Assembly (NCBI GenBank): GCA_902537325.1
Contig: CACBAT010000014.1
Location: 1 to 40,889, forward strand
Length of the DNA stretch: 40,889 nucleotides
Source of the DNA: an uncultured Alphaproteobacteria bacterium
Lineage (GTDB): Bacteria > Pseudomonadota > Alphaproteobacteria > HIMB59 > GCA-002718135
Direction: 5' to 3'
Below the pieces are notes generated by a model. It ran no database searches. It was not told the origin of the DNA and saw only the letters and a program-made list of their open reading frames with translations. Shown piece after piece: positions 35,510 through 40,889 of this stretch. Within the stretch, counting starts at the first letter, position 1. Every line of letters starts with the position of its first letter. A program made the translations under genes and the position numbers.

Positions 35510-36142
35510 TTAAATTCTAGTTTTAAAAAAGATATATTTGTCAAACTCTTCTTTTAAATCAATACTAACTCTTGCATGTACTTTACCTTGTTTTCCTTGA
35601 AAAGATTGTTTTTCTGTAACTGGAAACACCCCTTCATGCCAAATATTTGGATGAATATACAAACCTTTTGATCCGTCACAATAAAATGCTTTAAAATGTT
35701 CTGGTTCAATGTCGTCTGTCGGTAAGGCTAAAGGACAAATAAATGGTTTATTTTCTTCAGGAAAGAAAAGCTGACCTCCATCAGGATGATAATTTGCATG
35801 CCATAAAAAAATTTTTGTTGGATCTGAATATTTATCTTTTTGTAATTCTTGATCAGGATTATTGGAATAACCCAGTATATATTTTCCATCTACTTCATAA
35901 TCGCTTTTATGTTGAACAGCATTATTTTGCCCATAAAGCACGTCACCTTGCCACCAGGTATCAAAAGAACCTTCGGTAGTTCCACCTTCATTACCAGTTC
36001 CCTCTTCTATGTCACGCCATCCTTGTTTTGGCCAAGTAACAATTTCAATATCACTATTTTCAAAACTATCGATTAAATACCCATATCCTTTAAGATTTTC
36101 ATTTGTTGCTTTAACTAAAGGTATTTCAATTTCTTTTGTCAT
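35510..36142 (-). CDS. AllA-like (ureidoglycolate lyase superfamily) cupin of unknown function
   Basis: This 210-residue double-stranded beta-helix protein has the AllA landmarks KGYGYLI near residue 18, YHPDGGQLFFP (118-128, compare the family RHPLGSQAFIP) and GLYIHPNIWHEGVFPV (160-175, compare HPGTWHHPL). AllA releases urea from ureidoglycolate, but no purine-ring degradation genes are here. It is seven bases downstream of phnW on the same strand. In place of the family's hydrophobic residue it has Asp121, making His119-Pro-Asp121 an HxD pair, with His164, His169, His189 and Arg191 downstream. A metal-dependent oxygenase or lyase acting on an aminophosphonate product is possible; function unproven. 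Confidence 0.62.
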   Translation of the reverse strand: MTKEIEIPLVKATNENLKGYGYLIDSFENSDIEIVTWPKQGWRDIEEGTGNEGGTTEGSFDTWWQGDVLYGQNNAVQHKSDYEVDGKYILGYSNNPDQELQKDKYSDPTKIFLWHANYHPDGGQLFFPEENKPFICPLALPTDDIEPEHFKAFYCDGSKGLYIHPNIWHEGVFPVTEKQSFQGKQGKVHARVSIDLKEEFDKYIFFKTRI

Positions 36143-36149
36143 TGTTTTG

Positions 36150-37247
36150 TTAGTTTAATGTTAGTCCCAACTCAGTAACGACTTCTTTTACAGCTTTTAT
36201 TGTATCCATCATGTCTTGTTCATTTAAATTACCAATACACCCAATTCTAAAAGTTTCTGCCACTGTTAGTTTTCCTGGATAAATTAAAAAATCTTTTTCA
36301 CTAAGAGCATTATAAAATTGCTCAAAGTTAAATTTAGGATCATTAGGTTGTTTAAAAGTAATAATAATTGGTGCTTGTAAATTATCAGGAAGTAGTTGCT
36401 CAAATCCCAACTCTTTCATTCCATTACAAATAATTTCACAATTTTTTTTATATCTTTTACCTCTTCCTTCTACACCGCCTTGTTCTTTATGTTCTTCAAT
36501 CGCTTGATTGAATGCAGCCAATACGTGTGTAGGAGGTGTAAATCGCCATTGTTTATTTTTTTCCATTGCTTGCCATTGATCATACAAGTCTAGACTTAGT
36601 GAGTGACTATTGCCTTTTGCATTTTGAATAACTTCATTTTTTACAAGAATGAAACCAACACCTGGCACACCTTCTAAGCATTTGTTTGATGAAGCGGCTA
36701 CAGCATCAAAAGTAATTGTTTTAGAACTTAAGGGTAATGCACCAAAGGCACTCATTGCATCGATGAATAACGATAAATTTTTCCCTTCAACCAATTTTGC
36801 AATGTCTTCAATAGGATTTAAAATACCTGATGTTGTTTCACAATATACAGTAAAGACGTGTGTTAAATCGTTGCTATCAATTAACTCTTCAATTTTATTG
36901 ATGTCATGTACTTCATGTTCAGCAACTTCATATTCAATAAAATCTCTCCCTAAATATGTGCACATTTTTTTCATTCTTTGTCCGTAAGCACCATTGATCA
37001 GAATCAGAATTTTAGAATCTTTTTGAGTAAGAGAGCTCACCATCGACTCTACAGCAAAAGTTCCACTTCCCTGCATTGGAACACATTGATATTTATTTTC
37101 ACCATCTATTAATCTAACAAGGGAATCTCTAATTGATGCATTGAGATCAATAAATTTTGTATCTCTCGAACCCCAATCATGAAGCATAGCCTCTTTTGTT
37201 GACATCGATGTCGTGAGAGGCCCAGGGGTTAATAATTTTTTATCCAT
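36150..37247 (-). CDS. phnW: 2-aminoethylphosphonate--pyruvate transaminase
   Basis: This 365-residue PLP enzyme converts 2-aminoethylphosphonate and pyruvate to phosphonoacetaldehyde and alanine. The start LLTPGPLTTS, MQGSGTFAVESMV near 58, FIDAMSAFGA with Asp163, the PLP lysine Lys189 in SSNKCLEGVPG, and FRIGCIGN near 340 (Arg, carboxylate/phosphonate side) all match PhnW. It provides the substrate for PhnY (25323) and is head-to-head with the PhnZ-like gene, with 88 bases between. No phnX hydrolase is in view, so the aldehyde should go through PhnY and PhnA. Confidence 0.93.
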   Translation of the reverse strand: MDKKLLTPGPLTTSMSTKEAMLHDWGSRDTKFIDLNASIRDSLVRLIDGENKYQCVPMQGSGTFAVESMVSSLTQKDSKILILINGAYGQRMKKMCTYLGRDFIEYEVAEHEVHDINKIEELIDSNDLTHVFTVYCETTSGILNPIEDIAKLVEGKNLSLFIDAMSAFGALPLSSKTITFDAVAASSNKCLEGVPGVGFILVKNEVIQNAKGNSHSLSLDLYDQWQAMEKNKQWRFTPPTHVLAAFNQAIEEHKEQGGVEGRGKRYKKNCEIICNGMKELGFEQLLPDNLQAPIIITFKQPNDPKFNFEQFYNALSEKDFLIYPGKLTVAETFRIGCIGNLNEQDMMDTIKAVKEVVTELGLTLN

Positions 37248-37335
37248 TAAATATTTACTTAATAAATATTATTATAAATTTGATCAATCTTATTAAAGTT
37301 GGAATTGAATTTATTTTCTAATAAGTTAATTATAA

Positions 37336-37911
37336 ATGAGAATGGAAGAAAATATCGTAGATTATCTCTTAGATCTTTTGAAAACAAAAGGTGCTGATAT
37401 TCAATATGGTAATGAGGATGTGACACAGCTTGAGCACGCACTCCAATGCGCTGAACTTGCTGAAAAAAATAAATTACCAGGACCAACAATTGCTGCAGCA
37501 TTACTGCATGATGTTGGCCACCTTATCTATGAGGACGGCGATCCCATTCATGAAGGCAAAGATGGTCATCATGAAAATTTAGGTGCTGATTTTTTAAAAA
37601 AATATTTTGGTGAGGATGTTATTTTACCAATTAGAGCACATGTTGACTCAAAAAGATATTTATCAAGTGTTGAAGAGGGTTATTATGATAGCCTATCAGA
37701 AGCATCGAAACTTTCATTAAAAGTTCAAGGCGGTCCTTTCACAAAAGAAGAAGCAGATGCATTTATAAGTAAACCTTTTATGGATGAAGCAATAGAGCTT
37801 AGGAGATTTGATGATTTAGCAAAAGTTCTAGATAAAAAAACTCCCGATGTTGAACATTTCCGTCCCTATTTAGAAGAAGCAAGAGAGTCTTTTTTAGCTA
37901 AACAAGCGTAA
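37336..37911 (+). CDS. phnZ: PhnZ-like HD-domain oxygenase (phosphonate C-P bond cleavage)
   Basis: This 191-residue HD-domain protein fits the mixed-valent di-iron oxygenases. Tyr24 and Glu27 (IQYGNED), His34, and His58-Asp59 (LLHDVGH) fall at the very numbers known for PhnZ, and His79, His102 and Asp159 lie within two of the remaining iron ligands. PhnZ cleaves 2-amino-1-hydroxyethylphosphonate to glycine and phosphate. Its normal partner, a 2-oxoglutarate dioxygenase that hydroxylates aminoethylphosphonate, is not in the window. The related TmpB (trimethylated substrate) is an alternative. It starts at ATG 37336 or 37342, is divergent from phnW, and is immediately followed by a phosphatase gene. 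Confidence 0.8.
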   Translation: MRMEENIVDYLLDLLKTKGADIQYGNEDVTQLEHALQCAELAEKNKLPGPTIAAALLHDVGHLIYEDGDPIHEGKDGHHENLGADFLKKYFGEDVILPIRAHVDSKRYLSSVEEGYYDSLSEASKLSLKVQGGPFTKEEADAFISKPFMDEAIELRRFDDLAKVLDKKTPDVEHFRPYLEEARESFLAKQA

Positions 37912-38436
37912 ATGCAATTTAGCAATTATGATTTTATTGACTCTAAGTCATTTGCAGGAAAAATTATATTAACTTCTTTCCCAGGTCTTAACTCTAATGG
38001 TTTATTTGAAGAAACAATTTTAGCAAACGAATTAGAAATATTTAAAAATAATAATTGTAGTTCTATTACTTCTTTTGTTGAAGATAGCGAATTTGAAAAA
38101 TTGTGTGATAAAACTTTGTTTGTCAAAAATATTTATGAACATAAATTACATTGGTACCATTTACCCATTTATGACATGGGAGCACCAGATAAAGATTTTA
38201 AATATAAATGGGAAACAACAAAAGTTTTATTAAAGAACGAATTGATAGATGGTAAAAATATTGTCTTACATTGTCGTGGAGGAAAAGGAAGAGCTGGCAC
38301 TATAGCTGCTATTTTACTTGTTGAATTTAATTATGAAAAACAAGAAGCTATTGATCTTGTACGATCAAGAAGAAAAGGAGCTATTGAATCTAAAATACAG
38401 AAAGATTTTATTTTTTCTTATCGAGCAGTTAATTAA
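37912..38436 (+). CDS. Dual-specificity/tyrosine-type protein phosphatase (CDKN3-like)
   Basis: This 174-residue cytoplasmic protein has the Cys-based phosphatase loop LHCRGGKGRAGT (nucleophile Cys121, Arg127) and a likely general acid Asp in PIYDMGAPD (88 or 93). The pattern is the CDKN3-like dual-specificity class. Its ATG follows the PhnZ-like stop with no intervening base, so it is co-translated. Such phosphatases act on phosphoproteins, phosphoinositides or small phosphate esters; here a role in sensing or recycling phosphate compounds is possible but unproven. Its end overlaps the convergent pit gene by four bases. Confidence 0.8.
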   Translation: MQFSNYDFIDSKSFAGKIILTSFPGLNSNGLFEETILANELEIFKNNNCSSITSFVEDSEFEKLCDKTLFVKNIYEHKLHWYHLPIYDMGAPDKDFKYKWETTKVLLKNELIDGKNIVLHCRGGKGRAGTIAAILLVEFNYEKQEAIDLVRSRRKGAIESKIQKDFIFSYRAVN

Positions 38437-39485
38437 AAATAGACCGTTAAATTAAAAATATTTTCTAGAATAAATAAAACAATTAAAGAAATTAAAGCTG
38501 CAATTATAGGTAGCGTCATCCAACCCAAAGAAATTCTTCCTGCAATTGACCATTGAACCTCTTTTCCTCCTTTTAAAAGACCAATTCCAATTACGCCACC
38601 AACAACAGCTTGGGAACTTGATACTGGTACCAAAGGTATAGAAGGAAGATTTATAGATTGTAAAAAAGCACTTATGCCCTGGGATGCAAATAAAAATAAA
38701 ACAATAGAATGCGATATAACAACAATAAATGCTGCCACTGGTGTCATTTTTAAGAGATCATTACCTACGGTAAACATAACTCTTTTCGAGTAGGTAAAAA
38801 CACCAACAGCTATGGCTAAACCACCCAGCAGAAATAGTTGTTCTTTTGAGGAAAAGACGAATAAATTTCCAATAGTAACATCAGTAAACGGTGATATAGG
38901 TACGAAGACACCCATTACATTAGCAATATTGTTTGCACCTAAACTATAAGCACCAAAAGCACCTGCTAAAAGTAAAGCTGTTCTTGTATAGGCATCAAGT
39001 CTGAGAATATGTAATTTTCTATTGAGTATAACTCTTTTTGTAAAAGTAAATAAACCCATTGCAATAACTCCTGCAATGATAGGGCAGAGTATCCATGTTC
39101 CTAAAATAGTAATTAAAACTTGAAGATTAGTTGAAGATCCCGTGTATAAATTCCAACCAACAATTGCTCCAACAATCGCTTGCGTTGTTGAAACAGGCAA
39201 GCCAACTTTAGTCATTAAATAAACAGATATTCCTGCAGCCACACATGCTGCAAAAGCACCAGGCAATGCATTAATAGCACCTAACTTTCCTAAGGTTTCT
39301 GTCGTACCTGCTCCGCTAATAATTGCACCTAGAATAACAAAGACACTACAAATTATTGCTGCACTTGTGAAACTAACCATTCGTGTTCCAACTGCAGTTC
39401 CAAAAACATTTGCTGCATCATTGGCACCAAGTGACCAACCTAAAAAAAGACCACCAAATAAAAAAATTAGAATTGTAATTTCCAT
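38433..39485 (-). CDS. pit: Low-affinity inorganic phosphate transporter (Pit family)
   Basis: This 350-residue membrane protein has two inverted halves with the family signatures GANDAANVFGTAVGTR (20-35) and GANNIANVMGVF (near 183), and VSTTQAIVGAIVGW/VSSSQAVVGGVIGIGL. Pit carriers exchange or import metal-phosphate with protons. It is short compared with E. coli PitA (499) because the central loop is small, as in many alphaproteobacteria. The DUF47 gene lies six bases upstream on the same strand. It supplies or balances phosphate alongside the phosphonate island. Confidence 0.92.
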   Translation of the reverse strand: MEITILIFLFGGLFLGWSLGANDAANVFGTAVGTRMVSFTSAAIICSVFVILGAIISGAGTTETLGKLGAINALPGAFAACVAAGISVYLMTKVGLPVSTTQAIVGAIVGWNLYTGSSTNLQVLITILGTWILCPIIAGVIAMGLFTFTKRVILNRKLHILRLDAYTRTALLLAGAFGAYSLGANNIANVMGVFVPISPFTDVTIGNLFVFSSKEQLFLLGGLAIAVGVFTYSKRVMFTVGNDLLKMTPVAAFIVVISHSIVLFLFASQGISAFLQSINLPSIPLVPVSSSQAVVGGVIGIGLLKGGKEVQWSIAGRISLGWMTLPIIAALISLIVLFILENIFNLTVYF

Positions 39486-39491
39486 TGAAAA

Positions 39492-40154
39492 TTAAACGGA
39501 ACGTTTAATAGCGTAAATTTGAACCTCGTCAGCTATGTCTTCTGCTTGATCACAAATACGATCAATCTTTTCTACAAAATATCGAAGATGCATTTTTTGA
39601 TCTAGAGGTAATTCAGAATCAAAAATTCTTCTTGCAAGTGAACTAAATTTTATATCAGATTCTTTTTCATAAAAAGTTACTTTATGAGCATTATCTCTAA
39701 CAGATTTAATATCTCTAAAAAATGATCGGACAGTCAAACAAAGTGACTCAACACAATTTACAACAGTCTCTGTTAACTCAATAAGATCTTCATGAAATTC
39801 TTTTGGAAAATTAGGTTTTTGAATAGAGAAGTGATAGCAATTTCCTTGGTACATTCCAATTAATTCGTCGATGTGTTCTAGAAGTCGTAACACATCACTT
39901 CTTGCATCTGGGATTAGTGTTTCTTCATAAAGAGTATGCTCAACATCTTTTGTAATTTTGTCGGCCTTACTTTCCATTTCTTTAACTTTTTCAACCATTT
40001 CCTCAAATTTACCATTGGCGGAATGATTGAGATAAGTTGGAACTATCGATTTAAATACTAAGCCCACTTCAGAGACAATATCAACAAACTCATCAATTTC
40101 TCTTTCAAGCTTTTTGGTATCACCAAATAATGATGCACTTTTTAATCCAAACAT
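39492..40154 (-). CDS. DUF47/PhoU-like Pit accessory protein
   Basis: This 220-residue all-helical cytoplasmic protein belongs to the DUF47 (TIGR00153) group related to PhoU. Conserved segments are DKITKDVEHTLYEETLIPDA near 70 and LRLLEHIDELIGMYQG; Glu and Asp residues in the helical repeats bind metals in relatives. Family members are encoded beside Pit and adjust its activity. It is the first gene of the unit (pit follows six bases after its stop), with a candidate Pho box 40 bases upstream. Confidence 0.9.
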   Translation of the reverse strand: MFGLKSASLFGDTKKLEREIDEFVDIVSEVGLVFKSIVPTYLNHSANGKFEEMVEKVKEMESKADKITKDVEHTLYEETLIPDARSDVLRLLEHIDELIGMYQGNCYHFSIQKPNFPKEFHEDLIELTETVVNCVESLCLTVRSFFRDIKSVRDNAHKVTFYEKESDIKFSSLARRIFDSELPLDQKMHLRYFVEKIDRICDQAEDIADEVQIYAIKRSV

Positions 40155-40193
40155 GGCGTGCTTATAGAACTTTTCAAAAAAAAAGAAAGAAAT

Positions 40194-40222
40194 GTTAAAT
40201 TTTTGTTACAATTTGATTAATA
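40194..40222 (-). promoter_or_regulatory. Candidate Pho box upstream of the DUF47-pit unit
   Basis: On the plus strand GTTAAAT (40194), GTTACAA (40205) and ATTAATA (40216) repeat every 11 bases with four-base T-rich spacers. Read leftward these are TATTAAT, TTGTAAC and ATTTAAC, matching the geometry and the TTGTAAC half-site seen at 26844. A TATAAG hexamer lies at 40161-40166, farther away than ideal. It is between divergent genes and could also affect the small membrane protein. Confidence 0.45.
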
Positions 40223-40277
40223 TCTTTATCTTTAAGTAAAGTGTAATATTCGCAATATATAGAATTTAGGAGAAGAT

Positions 40278-40505
40278 ATGACAGATTTATCAATTAATAG
40301 AATTAAGTGGTTTAGCACCGCGTTAATTTTATCAGGAATATTATTAACCAATTTAAATGCGTATCCAATTAACATAATTATTCACGGTACAGGTGCTGTT
40401 GGTTGGTCAATTGTTGGTTATATGACAAAAGATAGAGCTCTGCTCACAAACTTTGGTTTACAACTCCCACTATTTATTTTTGGATATATTTATTTGCTAA
40501 CATGA
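40278..40505 (+). CDS. Small membrane protein (DUF6552-like)
   Basis: This 75-residue protein has three short hydrophobic segments (around residues 12-28, 32-47 and 57-74) with IIHGTGAVGWSIVGYMTKDRALL in between. It is preceded by the good ribosome site AGGAG seven bases before the ATG. Its function is unknown; similar short proteins are widespread in marine alphaproteobacteria. Its stop overlaps the start of the next gene (ATGA), so it is co-translated with the arsenate reductase. Confidence 0.7.
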   Translation: MTDLSINRIKWFSTALILSGILLTNLNAYPINIIIHGTGAVGWSIVGYMTKDRALLTNFGLQLPLFIFGYIYLLT

Positions 40506-40889
40506 AAAATAAAAATATTCTTTTTATGTGTGTTGCTAATTCAGCAAGAAGTCAAATGGCTGAAGGAATTGCAAAAAAATTATATCCTAATTGCATTATT
40601 AAAAGTGCAGGATCAGTACCCAAAGAAGTCAATCCTAATGCAATTTTGGTTATGAGTGAGATCGATATTGATATATCAAAAAATTTTTCAAAAGATTTTG
40701 AAAGTTTAGACAATAAGTTCAGAGATGAATTAAATACCGTTTTTACACTTTGTAAAGAAGAGGTATGCCCAGTTTTAAATTCTAAAGCTCAGATACTTTC
40801 AATTCCATTTGATGATCCTGCATCAGATCGTTTTAGTTCAAACCAATTAGATAAGTTTAGAGAAGTAAGAGATTCAATTTTTGATAAAT
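40502..40889 (+). CDS. arsC: Arsenate reductase, low-molecular-weight phosphatase type (3' end outside window)
   Basis: 129 residues are visible before the window ends. LFMCVANSARSQMAEG gives the CX5RS phosphate/arsenate loop (Cys at residue 10). TLCKEEVCP supplies the two further redox cysteines typical of thioredoxin-coupled ArsC, and IPFDDPASD carries the general-acid Asp-Pro. A protein tyrosine phosphatase would lack the extra cysteines. It converts arsenate to arsenite. Its place beside Pit, which also admits arsenate, is sensible. It is coupled by ATGA to the small membrane protein. Confidence 0.83.
   Translation, partial: MKNKNILFMCVANSARSQMAEGIAKKLYPNCIIKSAGSVPKEVNPNAILVMSEIDIDISKNFSKDFESLDNKFRDELNTVFTLCKEEVCPVLNSKAQILSIPFDDPASDRFSSNQLDKFREVRDSIFDK

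Noticed and set aside
1..40889. tRNA, rRNA, CRISPR arrays, insertion sequences or prophage
   Set aside because: No cloverleaf T-loop signatures, spaced identical repeats, transposase or phage genes were seen on either strand by eye.

Overview
The window is an AT-rich (roughly one-third G+C by eye), densely packed stretch of bacterial chromosome. No gene-free gap exceeds 300 bases; the longest are 6750-6944, 23909-24084, 32345-32485, 26766-26902 and 40155-40277. A FYDLN-acid-family protein beside a tiny CHCC zinc-finger protein points to an alphaproteobacterium. The base composition, short spacers, many periplasmic-binding-protein ABC importers and phosphonate genes suggest a streamlined marine lineage (SAR11-like or AEGEAN-169/HIMB59-like), but the exact clade cannot be read from the sequence. 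I found no tRNA, rRNA, CRISPR array, IS element, phage gene or plasmid gene.

Layout. 1-3000: a TrpF-like gene cut by the window edge, then a DUF1800/DUF1501 pair whose DUF1800 gene carries one in-frame TAA. 3000-6200: a nucleoside salvage operon (cdd, punA, deoA) ending in an O-methyltransferase. 6220-6750: an hsp20 gene with a sigma-32-type promoter and a ROSE-like RNA thermometer candidate. 6945-10621: a ferric iron importer, with the ATPase gene convergent to the binding protein and permease. 10640-16220: an M48 lipoprotein protease, adenosine deaminase, a PfkB/adenosine-kinase-like kinase, a DMT transporter and an orphan YejA-like binding protein. 16290-18270: cytochrome c, then msrP-msrQ. 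18250-20920: MFS transporter, FYDLN-acid protein, zinc-finger protein and DMT transporter, which may follow on from the ugp operon upstream.

20930-38440 is the most interesting part: a phosphonate island built around glycerol-3-phosphate (Ugp)-type ABC importers. One importer is ugpC-ugpA-ugpE (minus strand) with a ugpB-like gene at 26903. A second is ugpB-ugpA-ugpE at 32486-35498 without its own ATPase. Between and around them are phnA (phosphonoacetate hydrolase), phnY (phosphonoacetaldehyde dehydrogenase), a phosphonate-type iron alcohol dehydrogenase, phnW (2-aminoethylphosphonate transaminase) and a PhnZ-like HD oxygenase. There are also a core-MetE-like methyltransferase, a SAM methyltransferase-like protein of unknown role, a metallophosphodiesterase, an AllA-like cupin and a tyrosine phosphatase. 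PhnW, PhnY and PhnA form a complete route from aminoethylphosphonate to acetate and phosphate. My hypothesis is that the Ugp-like importers bring in glycerol esters of phosphonates or phosphates (lipid head groups), which the phosphodiesterase opens for this pathway.

38430-40889 continues the phosphorus theme: Pit phosphate transporter, its DUF47/PhoU-like partner, a small membrane protein, and an arsenate reductase cut by the right edge. Three upstream regions (ugpC, the first ugpB, the DUF47-pit pair) carry 7-base half-sites repeated every 11 bases, as in Pho boxes, suggesting joint control by phosphate starvation.
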